The position numbers and the translations under genes were made by a program. This document shows positions 31,925-44,547 of a stretch of DNA of 64,000 nt, piece by piece. The DNA comes from Rhytidiadelphus loreus (lineage: Eukaryota; Streptophyta; Bryopsida; Hypnales; Hylocomiaceae): the NCBI GenBank assembly GCA_947034895.1, contig OX344765.1, forward strand, positions 11,909,001 to 11,973,000, given 5' to 3'. Below the pieces are notes generated by a model. The model did no database searches, was not told where the DNA came from, and worked only from the letters and a program-made list of their open reading frames with translations. Each line of letters starts with the position of its first letter. Positions within the stretch are counted from its first letter, which is position 1.

Positions 31925-34900
31925 CACCATATACAATCTGCAAAGAAACTTGATTTGGATGAGAAAAAAAGAACACTTCGAGAGAAGTCACTGTTGACAG
32001 CAACATACTATCATTGGAAGGTTGTGTGCATTCTCTCCTTGGTCCAATCTCAACAAGTTGCGAAAGAGTTGAACAAAGTTTCTAAAAACTTTGTAGCAAA
32101 TGCCCCTAAACAAGAGAATGGATTGACGTCATGGGCATTGATGGAGGACATGTTCTTGATAACATGCCCATGTTTGATGTGGTAGAAAAAAATGTCATAG
32201 ATTGGGTGCAAAATGGTTGGGACCATGAAAATCGGATGTCCATTAATTTTGAAGAAGACGACCAAAGTCTATTGTACCAAAGCCAACTTCTTTCGTCTTA
32301 GATCATACCAAATGCCCCATATGTTTTGGACAATTTGGTCCGGAAGGAGGGTGGTGTGGGCATTTTATTCCCACCTTTGGAATACAGCATACACAACCGG
32401 GTTCTTAATTAACTTGTCGTAGTAAACTCCTAGTAGGTGTTTAACAACTTATAATCCAATTAAGCCTCCCAAGCAATGGATTTTTTGTTGTTTGTTCCTA
32501 CCTTACTTTCCTAATAGCAATGGCTAACCAAATCAAACCACATTAGTACCTAGCTAAGACCAAGTTTTGGCTATGACAACCAAAATTCAAGGCCAATGGA
32601 GTTAGTCAAGCAGAAAAGTTAAGTAGCCTAAGTTGTAGGGCTGATTTTATTCTTTCCAAAATGATAAAGAAGTTGAAATTTGGCCTAAGTATCCAAAATA
32701 TATTCGTAGATGAAGTTTGACACTAAAACTACCTTCTAAAACTTCATCCGTCAATTTCTAGCATTCTAACTATCGAAATTCAAGCTTTTGATTTTTTTAT
32801 TATCTTCTATTTTTAATCCTCTATCTAAATTTTGACTTTGACTTGATTTGGTAAACTCTGATTGACTTTCATCCAAATCTAACCTATTTATTCTTAAAAC
32901 TTCAATTCTTTCAATATTCTTGAGATTCTTGAGATTAAATTACTTTTGAAATTTTAGGAATATTTTCTTTGAGATTCTACCCCTAAATTATCCCTTGGTT
33001 ATATTTAAACCTAATTGGTAATTTTTTTAAATGTTCATACTGCTTTGGATAAATTTGAGTTTTACTTTTACTTCTATGGTTAATTGGTTTTATCTTTTTA
33101 GGTTCTACTTCTACTTTTTTTTAAAAGGAAAAGCTTCTGGCTTTTGATCTTTATGGTAAATTTCATTTACGGATGAATTTTGACCGTTGACCGGTTCATC
33201 AAAATTATTTTACTATTTCAAAATTACTTTTACTTTCATTTTTTGACACCTATTTTGACTCTAGATTCTAATATTCCTTGAAGATTCTTTTTGATAACTT
33301 TCTACTTTTTCATCTACTTTTACTACTACTTTTCATCCAAAATAATTTTGAGTAAATTCTAACTATTTTGATGGTTGAGTAATTTTTAATGGCTAAGGTA
33401 ATTTTCTAACTACTTCTAAGCCTAGTTTTAGCTTTTCCAAGTTCCTATGAATTATTCCTAAGTTTAACTTCCAATGCTAACGTACTCCTTAGTGTTTTTT
33501 TAGGGAAATTCAGAGAGTTTTTGGGTAAAGAGTTCAATGACTAACCTCGACTTCCGTGTTTTCGAAAATTCCATTACATTAGAAATGATATTTAGTGTTG
33601 GATTACATTTAGTGTACTTACCACCCTACTCCACACAACACTAAATTTGAACTTTGTGGGAATTAGTGTAATATTAGACTTCAATGCGTACCATAGAGTA
33701 CATTTAGATTTACCAGATTTGAGATTTGAGATTTGCCATAGAGTACAAATTTGCAACTCTTTTGTCTTTTCATTTTGTCCTATTCTCAAAGTCAAACCTA
33801 AAACAAATGTCAACTTATTCCTAATGAATGGCTAAACTTCTCTTACACCCCACGCACATGCACCCAAACGGGGCGGTTTCTGGCGTGGGGTGGCGGTTTT
33901 CGCTTGGCGGAGTTGAGCACTACTAGGCAAGTCGGACTCCCACAACTCCGACTCAACTCGGAGTTTACCCCAGCGTAAACTGGAAAAGTAACCAGGCTTC
34001 TAGTTTATCCTCCAAGATAAAAAAAAAAGCAACCAAAAGGGGGTTAAGTAGGAGTTCAAGTGTAGTTTTTTTTTTCTTCTCTTCCTCGTAGAACCTGAGG
34101 GCCCTCTTTCCTGCAAAGCCTTCAAAGTTTAGTTGTGTGCAATTTGTTGAAGCTTGTGTTTGGAATTTACGTTTATTTTAATTTTTTGAAATTTCTTCAA
34201 TGACTAAATCCTAAGCCAATTTCTTGTAAAACTACCCTAAATTCAAAGACAACATAACCCTAAACATGCATGAATGAAAATTAAAATATAAAACAAACAA
34301 GCACTCACGAAAAATAAGTAAGAAAAAAAACAAGCATGAACGAAAATAAAAAATAAAAAAAAGAACAACCAAGTAAGTGGGGCGGATTTACTTGACCAGG
34401 TAGCGTGGAGTTGTGGGGGCCAAAATGCCGTGTGCGCAGGTTGCACTCTCGCCCAGGTCTTCACGCCCAGGAATCCCAAGGGGGCCAACAAGAACCTGCC
34501 ACCTGGCCAAGCGGATGGTGGGTAGCAGGTGGAGAAAACCACATGTGCATGGGGTGTTAGTCTCTCTTCTTCTCCCTAACACTTCAATTTAGCAGCTTGA
34601 GGTTCATTTTTCTTTGTTGACGTCAAGTTCCAAGTATGTGAGACACTTTGTAAAAGAGAATTGAGGTTTGATTTGGTGCATAGGTAGAATTGCAAGTTTG
34701 GAGTCTCTTGAGCGTGGATAGATGGATTGGAAACGATCCAAATAAGATCTAAGTGGCATCAGAGTGAATGAGAATGTTCAAGAAAACCTTGAAATTTGCT
34801 TTTGTTTGGTCTAGCAATGTTTGAGTGTTTTGGTTTTCCAAAAATCAGATTTTAAAAGCAATCAAAATCAAAGTTGGGGCCTCACAAGGCATCATCTGAT

Positions 34901-35120
34901 TTGAATTGGCTTAATAAGCACTGATGTATAAGGATCCATATGTTGGCTTTAATCAAGCAACCATCAACTTGTTCGCTAGCCTTTTGGCCAGTTTTTTTTT
35001 TTCATTTTCTAAGAAGTGCCAAAGTGGCGATATAAAATGTTATAGTGGTGCTCTAAATTTCAACATTCATCCACATATTGGATAGAAAATATCAGATTAG
35101 CATATATCACATGTCTATAG
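31925..35120. other. Intergenic DNA, no gene seen
   Basis: Largely AT-rich with pyrimidine-rich stretches (32750-33500). A GC-rich patch lies at 33845-33990 with GGCGGTTT repeated. No protein motif or clear transposon ends. Confidence 0.4.
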
Positions 35121-35454
35121 CATTAGATGAGATTTCCCTACCGGGAAGGGCCACGAGTTCCCAAGAAGAAAATTGGACGAAACTGACAAAACTGGACAAA
35201 AGTCGCCGTTCGCAAGGCTTGCTGACCCGGCTAAGTGGCTGCCAAGTCGATTTTGTTTTGTTTTTAAATAAAAATAAAAATAAAAACTTAACTTTGTTTT
35301 CCATTTTAAGAACTTTAAATTTTTTTTATTTTTTTTATTTAAAAAAAAACAAACACCTGTCAGCCGTGTTCGATGGGGCCCGAGGGACGGATGGGGGAAC
35401 AGAGCTGGGAACAGCCTAAAACGGCCCTCTAGCCCCCCCAAATCACATCTAATG
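35121..35454 (+). mobile_element. MITE with CATTAGATGAGATT ends
   Basis: The left end CATTAGATGAGATTT and the right end read in reverse, CATTAGATGTGATTTG, are inverted repeats of about 15 bp. The centre holds an AAAATAAAAATAAAAA tract. Other members are 7516-7802, 52028-52343 and 55496-56273. Superfamily is undetermined because no target duplication is clear. Confidence 0.65.
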
Positions 35455-36269
35455 TTTGGTTTTCAATCACAATCTGGCGATTTCATCCATGATTTTTTTT
35501 ATTTGAATTTTTTTGGCAATTTCATCCATTTTTTCTAGGCATTTTTCTGCCATTTTTAGCCAGATTATTTTTGCTAGAGCAATCTGGCATTAGAAAGCCA
35601 GAAAAAAAAAGCCATGCTTCTGACCTATTGGTTGGCTTCAACCTTGCTAACTTGGTCTATGGCCTTCTTGGCTTAGTCTCCGACCTTGCTGACTGGTTCT
35701 TTGGCCTCCTGGTTTCTCAAAATGGTCTACACTATTCCTAATTTCTAGCTGTTGCTCACCACAATTTTGGCTCTTTAAATCACAAACTTGGGGTTTAAAA
35801 CCAAATCTTTGGGTCTCCTATGGGGACCCTTTAATGGAAATTAAATAAAACATGAAAATTAGTGATAGAACTGAAGCTTCACTATACGAGACGTGGCGTC
35901 CCCAATTTTAAGACTAAAAGTTAACTAAAAGGCCAAAGCTTCGCCATATGGGGTTCAGGCCTAAACTTTTTAAGATAATTTTGACGTATCATGGATAACA
36001 CACATAACAAGTAGGGCAATAGCTTTCCCGTATTGGTGGGATAGCACCAAATTCTTTAAACAAACTTACATTGAACTTTCTACTAACATTGGACAATTTT
36101 GTCATTTAATTCTTGTTGAATTTTACAGGATCCCTAAAATTGACATATTTTCATTGATTTTGGCAATCGATGTTGTTAGTTTTCAGGATTTTCAGCAATT
36201 GTCATTAGGATTTCCTGAAATTACAATATCCTTAAAAAAACAATTAATTTTTGTCAAACCTCATCAGGA
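35455..36269. other. Intergenic DNA, no gene seen
   Basis: Includes imperfect direct repeats of GGCAATTTCATCCAT (35476-35530) and CTTGGCTTAGTCTCCGACC-type words (35620-35710). No coding signal. Confidence 0.4.
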
Positions 36270-36354
36270 ACTATGGTACCTACAATTTTGGTGCTAGATG
36301 AAATTGCACCTTTAGTAGAATTAGCCACCCTGCTTTTGACACTTTTCCCCTTAA

Positions 36355-37279
36355 CCCCTAAAGGACCGGACTGTGTTTTTTGGCTGTATAAAATTTTTGG
36401 GCAGGTACCTACGAGTGGAGATTTTCATATTTGGGGCTGAAATTTTAATAGAATGTGGGGGCAAGGAAGATCTTTCATATGCACCAAATTTCATGACATT
36501 TGGAAATACGAGTCAAAAGTTATAGCCTAATATGTTACTTTTTTTCCCAACCGGGCAGTTCGGCCAGATCAGAAAAAATCACTTTTTTCAAAAACAAAAA
36601 TTTGGAATTGATTTTCTAGAGGTTTATATACACGAAAATCTTTGAATCATTCCATTTTGATCAATGAGTCAAAAGTTATGAGGATTTTTTGTTTGCGGGC
36701 AGTTTTGGATTTCCTACTCTAAAATAAACTTTGAAATCCTTTATCTTACCCAATTTTCAATATTTTTGGACAAAAATAAAATTGTAGGATGTAGATACAT
36801 TATTACAACATTTCGACCATTGGGATTTGAAATTTTTAATTCCATATTTAAATTGTAAATAATTTAGTATTTTTAATCATTCTCTACTACTACCTACTTA
36901 CTATTTTTTTCCTATATGTTGTACTATTCCAAATGATCTGAAAATTTTCAAGAATGTAGCCAACTTGTCTAGGAAAACAAATCCAAAGAAGCACCACCAT
37001 TTAGGTCATTTTTTCATAAAAATGTGAGCTTGTGAAGTGCAGCTGCCCTGCTTTTTGCAGGGTAAAAAAAATGATTTTAGTTAATTTGAATGCTTATATC
37101 TTGCAATCCACCCGGTGGAAAGGTCTGAAATTTTTACCACATGTTTTGTATACTATATAATACAAGATCCTACGGTTAGATATGTCAAAAAAAGTTTTTT
37201 TTCAAAATTTTGGTACTTGTATTAGAAATGACAGTTTTGGAGCGTTTTTGGTGAAAGTATAGTCACGGTCCTTTAAGGG
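36355..37279 (+). mobile_element. piggyBac-like TTAA element, non-autonomous (925 bp)
   Basis: TTAA at 36351-36354 and 37280-37283 flank ends CCCCTAAAGGACCG and CCCTTAAAGGACCG. It is nearly identical to 5092-6011 over the whole length. The corresponding site in segment A is uninterrupted at about 2916-2919 (CCCCTTCATATG against CCCCTTAA plus TATGTAT here). No transposase, and frames are short. This is one of the two best-preserved copies. Confidence 0.83.
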
Positions 37280-37299
37280 TTAATATGTATATAGGATTG

Positions 37300-38110
37300 C
37301 AATTCAATCGTGGCAAAGGACCTCCTCATGTTCTATTATTTTAGCCTTTTCTTGATGACTCTCCGCAACAAAGGCACTCTACTTGCCTTGGTTCTCAAAG
37401 CACCGACCTTGATGATTATGTTGCTACTCTTAAGTGCGTCGAAGTTTTTATCAATCTCTTAGAAAGCACAGATGAACCTCTTTCTTCTCATGAAATTGCA
37501 TCCAACCCACTCAGCATTCAAGCGATGACGGAAGAAATTGAATCTATATCTCACAATGGTACCTTGGACTTTTGTCGATCCCCTACTTCATTGCAAGCCC
37601 ATCTCTATGAAATGGGTCTATAAACTTATTAAGAGTGATCTTGAAGGCTCAACTCCTGCTACAAAGCACAATTACTTGTCGGGGGGAATATGCAACAAGT
37701 TGTCATTGTATACCAAGATACGTTTGCAACGGTTATTAAATTATGGCACTCAATGCGCAATATGGTGTCCATAGCTACTCAAAAGGGATGGAAAATTAGG
37801 CACATGAACATAAAGTTTGCCTTCTTAACAATCTTCTTAGTAAAGACATACATCTCAAGCAACCTCAGGGCTTTGTGGAACTAGGACAAGAATCTCAAGT
37901 GTGCAAGCTTTGCAAAATTTTGTATGGACTTTGCTATTCTCCTCGAGCTTGGAATGCAGACCTTGATGCCACACTTTGTAGTCTTGGATTGATTGCTTGT
38001 TTCCAACTTTTATACTTATAAAAATGAGCATGGAAGCTTGCTTCCTCACTTGCTTCTCTTGGTGTATGTCAATGATCTCATGCTAACTGTGGACAATGAT
38101 GCTAAGATTA
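37300..38110 (+). pseudogene. Ty1/copia reverse-transcriptase remnant, copy B
   Basis: Broken copia RT coding sequence: EEIESISHNGT at about 37530-37560, KPISMKWVYKLIKSDLEG at 37595-37650 (partly out of frame with its neighbours), then QKGWKIRHMNIK, QPQGF and LLLVYVNDLMLTVDND near 38055-38100. It covers more of the RT domain than the copy at 2930-3495. Stops and frameshifts make it non-functional. Confidence 0.78.
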
Positions 38111-39301
38111 CTTGACTTCATGCAGCTCACATTGTATGATAAATCCCTATTGGAGCTCCTTTGCGTGGTTGCAAGCTACAATCCACTAGTCCATTAGTTT
38201 TGAGACAATGTGTACTTGTGAGCACTCAATGTGCATTCTTGTCTACATTGACAAAATTTAGACTTCTAAACCTTTTTTTCAAATGCTTATCATTGGATAA
38301 TTACAAAATTCAAGCATCCAACATTATTTTAAATTTATCTACACACAAAAGAGATGGTTGAAATTTTATCTTAACAAAAAAAATTAACTTGAAGATGTAT
38401 AGAATTTTGAAACCTCTCATTTAATAATACTTTAACCAAACATTGACAAGACTTTGAGGGTTTAAATGGTCCATTGCCAATTCTATATTTGGAATTTCAT
38501 TACCAAAACCACCTAACGACTTTCACTCAATACCACTTCTAAAAGTTTAAACCATCAAAATAACAATTAATATTAAAGAGAAATAATCAATCAAGTAAAA
38601 AAGACTAATACAAAAAAACTAATTTACCTCAAATTAGGGGTCGATGGTTCCATGGGAAATTTTGTTAAAATGGAATATTCCATGCACCATTTTCCATTCA
38701 TTTCTAGGATAGGTATAGATTTCAAACTCCATGGTCTAAATGCAAAAGTGCCAAGTTTGTGAAATACTACCATTTTAACGAAATACTAGTTAATTTTCAC
38801 ATTCACCAACTCCTTGTGCAAATTCTCCATTGCAACAACTAAGCAAAAGAAATGAAACAAACAATCTCTACATTGTTGATCTTCAACATGCAACGACATT
38901 TCTATATGCAACCATAGAAATGTTCCAATGTAAATATGCACATGATCATATAATCTATCAATGAGACAACATGCATACAACCATCCACTACTTTCATTCT
39001 TTTGACCTACAAGGACAACTAGCATATGTGCAACCATGAATATGGTGAATGAAAGTATACATCAATTTTACACCAAATCACCGGCAACCTTGAGTGCATT
39101 GGCCACCTCCCCCACTGACGTCTCCATCTCCCTTTAGTTCATACTTTAGACTCACCATCGCAGAAACCTCAAATGCCAAGTTCTTGAAGCTTGTCTTCAG
39201 CACCGTCCTCCAGTGTTGCCACTACTACACGCCTTGTACATCCACTGTCTTATACCGCAACCCATTCTTCATTGCCTTCCTCTTACATCCACTCATACAA
39301 A

Positions 39302-40571
39302 CACTATAAGAAAACAAGGTTTTTTTTTATGTTGCAGAAAACATGGGATGGTATCTTCTTTGACGCAGAAGTAATCAGCGTAGATGTCTCCTAAAATCCC
39401 TTATATTTGATAGGCAAAAAACGTGCAAAAATCACAAAAAAACACGCCATTTGCAAGCTTGTTTTTTTGTAACGTTGTACATGACAAGGTGAAGAGAAGT
39501 CCGCAGAGGTCAACACGTGGAGGCCACGTCAGTGCCACATGCTCGACTACTGCCACGTCATCTTTTTTTTCATCCATGCCGTTGCCGACGTGGTCTTTGA
39601 CATGAAGGCGGGAAATTGTGACATCGTCACTGACGTGGCCTCCACGTTAGCTCATTTTTGTGTCATTTGAATAATTTAATGGTGTTTTTTGAGATGTCAA
39701 ATTAGACATGTTTTGCAACGTTAAATTACATGTTTTTTCAAACATCAATTGCTGCATATCCTACCTACAAGGCAATATCAATAAAAAATTTAATATTTAA
39801 TATAAATTTAAAAAATGAAATGAACAAAATTTATGAATTCAACAAAAATTGAAGAAAACTTACCATCAACCATTAAAAGAATTTTTAATGGCCAAATGAA
39901 GGAATTACTTCATTAAAAGTTAATAAAAATGAAGGGTAAAGAGATGTTGGAAAGACAAACAATATGGGATAAGTAGAATATGGCTATTTCACTTGTCTAC
40001 ATGTTGACGTTGTTTCTGACATGTACATGTTTTATCAAACACAGAGATGTTGTTTCAGAGATCTTGACGTTTTTGTGGACATTTCACTTTGAACACAATT
40101 TTTGTTTGATATATCCCATATCAACTATCTCTCTTCCTACCTCTCTACTTGTATAAAGACCATATGTTTTCATCCATGGAACACATCCATTTTCATCCAT
40201 CCATTTTATTTTTTTCCGAAAGCATGCCATGTCACTTCCTTTTCCCTAAATTTTTTACATAAGGTCAATATTTTTCCATTGACCGTAGTAATTTTTAATA
40301 ATTTATCCATAGTCAAAGTGGACTTCATGCTGACGTGGCAATCTATGTTTTTTCGGATGTCACAACAAAACATGAGCTTGTTTTTTCAAACATTGTTAAG
40401 AACATCTCTTTCTATGGTGACATCTACTTGTTCTCCAACTTAGTCACACGTTTTCCGCAACATCAAATCAAAGTCACACTTTTGCATCCGTTATTTGCTA
40501 AACGCGTGACATCTCAGCAAACATGACACGTTTCGGTCCAATGACACCAAAAATGCGGTTTTCTTACAGTG
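39302..40571. mobile_element. Non-autonomous CACTA (En/Spm) element (1,270 bp)
   Basis: The ends are CACTATAAGAAAAC and, from the right, CACTGTAAGAAAAC, with an AAA target at 39299-39301 and 40572-40574. Segment A has no insertion at the matching place (about 10690). Internal ACGTGG / CCACGTCA words recur at 39515-39650, including one pair in inverted orientation (GTGGAGGCCACGTCA and TGACGTGGCCTCCAC). No transposase ORF was found, so it depends on another element. Confidence 0.8.
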
Positions 40572-40766
40572 AAATACTGCCACAAATCATCATTCGCAAC
40601 TCTTCCTTCCACATACAAATGGAAGCCTATAAATCACATTGCTAGCTCAAGAGTTTTGTTATGGAGTTTCATATTTTTCTAGAACGTTGGGGCAAAATCT
40701 TCTCAGTGCTCCTCGACGGCGAGGGCGTAGGAAGCTTTGTCAACAATGCATGCAAGGGTTGTAGGC

Positions 40767-40782
40767 GGGGGGGGGGGGGGGG
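40767..40782 (+). repeat. Run of 16 G
   Basis: An uninterrupted G homopolymer just before the TAA flank of the 40792 element. Length is likely to vary between individuals or sequencing methods. Confidence 0.85.
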
Positions 40783-40791
40783 ACAAGGTAA

Positions 40792-41599
40792 GAGCATCCC
40801 CACCAATTCTTCCCTATCCCTATGTGGATGAAAAAAGAACAAATATGGGGATAGGGAAGAAGAGTCCCCACCAATTCTTCCCTATAACTTGAACATTTCA
40901 CCTTATTGAATGTAATTACCTTCATTATTCATTGTTACAAATGGACTTGAGCACATCATCCTTGTTTTCATGCTTAAAAAAAAATTATTGTATGCCACCA
41001 TGTTGACAAAAACTTTGTGGATTTTTGCCATTTTTAGTCAAATTATTTTTTTGCTAGTGCAATCTAACATTAGAAATCCCCCCTCTCCAAAAAAGAAGCC
41101 TTGCTCCAAATTTGTCATGAACATTCTTTTCAAAGAAGTTCAGTTATTGAATTAACCCCCCATTAATTTATTTTCAACTTATTGTATTTCAATTGAATTC
41201 AATTTAACTAGTAACTTAATTAGTAATTTAATTAGTAGGTTAATTAATAGAACACATTACATTGAGACCACATGACTTCAATCAACACCTAAATAAATAC
41301 AACATAATAACAAGAATGCATAACTTAACTAAAGGCTAGCACATTTCCAATGGTACATTTAGTAGTTAGCAAGGTCAAGTAAGGTCAAGTATAGTTAGTA
41401 AGAAGGAGAAACCAAGCACTTTTTGGGAAAAACAAGGATATGGGTTACCATGTTCCAGTTCCCTATCCAACATCCATTATACATAATTCAAACCCCCCTT
41501 CCTAAATTTTTAGGAATAGTGAACCTTAGGGGGGTTACTTCCCTATCTGGATGAGTTTCATCCGGATAGGGATAGGAAAGCCCCTTGGTGGGGATGCTT
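40792..41599. mobile_element. Tourist/Harbinger-like element, GAGCATCCCCACCA ends
   Basis: The left end GAGCATCCCCACCAATTC follows TAA (40789-40791). The right end read in reverse is AAGCATCCCCACCAAG, and further in both arms carry TATCCCTAT then GGATGAAA. CCCCACCAATTCTTCCCTA is repeated near 40860. Related to the TAA-flanked elements at 124 and 2366. The right target copy has decayed. Confidence 0.62.
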
Positions 41600-42254
41600 T
41601 CAGGACCAATCTCGAATACAAGGTCGACTTGAGTGACTATGTTTCAAAATTCCAGAGCAAAAGACACTATTCACCAAGGCATGACAAAACAACAAGAATA
41701 CAAGTAACCACTATAAAATGGAGAGCTAAATTAAGTTTAGGTTAGTAGAAGTCTTCACCGAATCAACTTATTCCTCACTAGGAAAGCTTCAAGTTTATTC
41801 ACCTAATCACCTTATCCTCAGAAAGAAAACTTGGGGTTGATTACTAGCTGAGAATGATTTTCTAACACTTGGGGCAAATAATGCAAGTGCTCCTAAAACC
41901 ATTGGACTTTGGACTCAGGAATTGGATTGTGCGCGACAGAGCTTGGTAGATGGTGCCAAATTCATGCTTAATGTGTTAAAGCCTCCCTTAATAGAATTGA
42001 AGCCAAGTAGCCTACTCTAGTTAAAAATTATTGTTTCAAAATTTCAAAATTCAAATATCGGCATCAACTCAAATTGATAACAAAAGATATGGGATAATTC
42101 ACATCCTTCTCAATAGGCATATACATATTTATATCTATACAAATATCTATGTTGGATTTTTTTTAATGATTAGTCAAACTACACTGAATTAAGGGGACCA
42201 AAAAATTAAAGGGATTTGTTGTGAAAAACTTACCTCGTAGTGACTATATGTATA

Positions 42255-42372
42255 AAAAAAACATTTATTGACATTTCAGACTATGTATGTTCTTACCTTC
42301 ACTATACAAAAAAAATGGTATTTATTGTACAATAAAGGTAAATATGTCCATAGTGTGAAATGTCAATAAATT
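42255..42372. repeat. Foldback of 24-bp arms
   Basis: ATTTATTGACATTTCAGACTA at about 42262 pairs with TAGTGTGAAATGTCAATAAAT at about 42351, around an A/T-rich centre. Probably a small MITE. Confidence 0.55.
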
Positions 42373-42564
42373 AGTATGGGTCCCCTCAAAACCCCTATTC
42401 AATGTAGATTTTTCCTAATAATCAACAAGCTATCTCATTGGATTTTTTAAATTTTAGTATTTTGTAATCCCTAGCCAACCCATTGTCAACAACACAAATT
42501 AAGCTTTAAGCTACCTACATTGATAATCAATATTGCTCCAAATGCTGGCAACACCTACATTTGG

Positions 42565-42838
42565 ATCAAAAAGTGTCATTTTTCTTAGGTATTGATCACA
42601 CAAGATGTATACAATGAAAGCATGAAAATCTATGTGAGCCTATTGTTGGTTCTTATGACAACTTGAAGACAATACTTTGAAAGTACATATAATAGTAGCA
42701 ATGTTCATTTGGATAAAAAAGTGTCAATTTTCATGAATATTAATCACACAAGATGTACATAATTAAAACATTAAAATCTATAAGAGCCTATTGCTGGTTC
42801 TTTAGTACAACCTAAAGATAGTACGTTAAAAGTACATA
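42565..42838 (+). repeat. Tandem duplication of about 147 bp
   Basis: Two diverged copies beginning AAAAAGTGTCA and ending AAAGTACATA (about 42569-42692 and 42716-42838), each containing ATCACACAAGATGTA and GAGCCTATTG. Confidence 0.7.
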
Positions 42839-43559
42839 GCTTTTTTCATATAGTGTCAAATTAATACATGCTAATGAATCCTCTTTTAATTGCCAATAAG
42901 ATCTACAAAAAATTAATTAATGTTAACAATGCTTAGTTGTAATTACTGACGATTATATGTGCATACTAGAATTGGCATAGACCTGACGCTACAGACAAAA
43001 GTGCAACAAAATGTTACTAAGGTAGCTGACCTCATTCCGACCACTTAAGCAATTTAGCATAGTTCCAATATGCATTTGATGAAGAGAAAATTCTCCTTGG
43101 TAGAGAAATAGATTTGAAGAGGGTGCTAGACTTTTTTCCTTTTTCTCCCCCAAAACGAAATACTTATGAATTTTTTTCATAAAGATTCCCTTCAATCCAT
43201 TCTTGTTATGTAGGGTTCTGCATTTCCAACCATAGGTTGATTACAAAATTGATCGTGCTTCAAAGTAGGTGATAATTGTGGCTTCAAATGTACATTTTGT
43301 GATCATTGTATGAACTCAATGTACACCTACCTGACATTTGTGTTGCATGAGCTGTCACAAGTGATCGGAAACAAAAACAAAAGAGTCTAAATAACGAAAA
43401 TAAGTTGTGCTCAGGAAGAGGTCCACTACCTTAATTCCATCACTCTACCAATGAATGCAACAAACATGATAATCTGGAAGCAGCGAGACATTGCCACTTC
43501 TATCTTCATACATCAATATTCAATGTTTTTAACTTCAAAATTTGCGAAGTAAAGTTGAA

Positions 43560-44330
43560 TGTGTATGAAACAACTTGGGCTGGATTTCTCTCGACTTTGC
43601 TAATAATTGCATCAGAGAGAATTTATCATTAGGCCACACAAACACCAAAAGAAGTATCGTGTGTTTCAAGTGCACAAGCCCAATGTAGCCAAGCCATCTG
43701 AGCGCCCAGCCCATGTTCACAAAAGTATTGCCCTAACAAGCAAAATACAACAAGTGTTGCCCTCACAAGCAAAATACAACAAGATACTTAAAAGAGTAAA
43801 ACATTCCCTCAGTGTAGAAAATTAAGCGAGTCCAAAAATCAAGATAACAACTTGGGTTGGATTTCTCTATTGGTCATCTCTTCAAAGAGAGAATTTGTCA
43901 TTTGGTCACCGAGTCGGTGAAACCAGAAAAAAAGTCACTCGGACGTGCAAAACCTTATGTTGCCAAGCATCTTGAAAATACCAGTGAGTGTGGGATTCAC
44001 CAGCCAAACACAACAGCTGAATACTCACAATCTAAGCATCCACAGGATCTTCTACTGTGAAGCAAGTTAACGATCCTCAAGACTCTCTACTGTGAATCTG
44101 TCCACAGAGAAGCAAACAACTGAAGGCATTTTCTACAGTAAGAAAAAAATTTCAGAAAACCTCAAGTCTGTATGAACAACCCTCACCCAATCCTTCCTGG
44201 TCGAAAAAAGAGCAGCCCCAAGCTCATAAGAGGCCAATACCAGACATACTATGTACACGAACTAAGGATTCAGCGGTTCAGCGTTTTTAGGGTACAAGGG
44301 TTAGGGTTTTAGGGTTCAGGGAGCGTGAAG
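43560..44330. repeat. Local direct repeats and telomere-like tract
   Basis: CAACTTGGGTTGGATTTCTC occurs near 43850 and a variant near 43570. ACAAGCAAAATACAACAAG is repeated in tandem at about 43735-43785. At 44285-44320, GGGTTAGGGTTTTAGGGTTCAGGG resembles decayed TTTAGGG telomere repeats; a second tract is at 44459-44505. Confidence 0.6.
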
Positions 44331-44374
44331 AATCAATCGAGAGAGAAAACGAAAGACCTAAAGACTATTCATGG

Positions 44375-44458
44375 ACTTCAAGTCGCGAGAGATGATGGTG
44401 GCAAGCCCACCGAGAGGGGACTCCATCAAAGCACGGTTAGCAGGCTCATCACGAACGC
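44375..44458 (-). pseudogene. Duplicated 3' end of the Sec14-like gene
   Basis: The minus strand reads RALMESPLGGLATIISRDLK followed by SMNSL and a stop, a near copy of the last codons of the gene ending at 44548 (RALMKPPLGGLATIISRDLK, HMNSM, stop). It lies about 170 bp further downstream with telomere-like repeats between. It looks like a tandem duplication of the terminal exon. Confidence 0.7.
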
Positions 44459-44547
44459 AGGGTTTAGGGTTTAGGGTCAAGGGTCAAGGGTTCAGGGTTT
44501 AAGGAGGCATGACGAATCCGTAAACAAAAGATACCCAACCGAAACCC

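Larger units (their letters stand above)
36270..44290. repeat. Paralogous segment B (partner at about 2835-11530)
   Basis: Collinear with segment A once insertions are removed. It contains its own TTAA element (36355-37279), a CACTA element (39302-40571) and a Tourist-like element (40792-41599) that segment A lacks at the matching sites. It lacks A's TTAA elements and the 236-bp MITE. The last 450 bp (43810-44260) is nearly identical to 11050-11480, while other parts are more diverged. Confidence 0.75.

Noticed and set aside
31439..32420. Candidate multi-exon gene at 31.4-32.4 kb.
   Set aside because: Several frames of 60-160 codons overlap without splice-consistent joining or a recognised domain. 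Only the longest is listed, at low confidence.
34243..34582. Frames of 64 and 99 codons next to an AAAAT-rich tract.
   Set aside because: Low-complexity translation (runs of F, L and C) from A/T-rich DNA; no motif.
44281..44505. TTTAGGG-like tracts considered as a chromosome end.
   Set aside because: The tracts are short, imperfect, and followed by genes on both sides. They are interstitial telomere-like sequence, perhaps from break repair.
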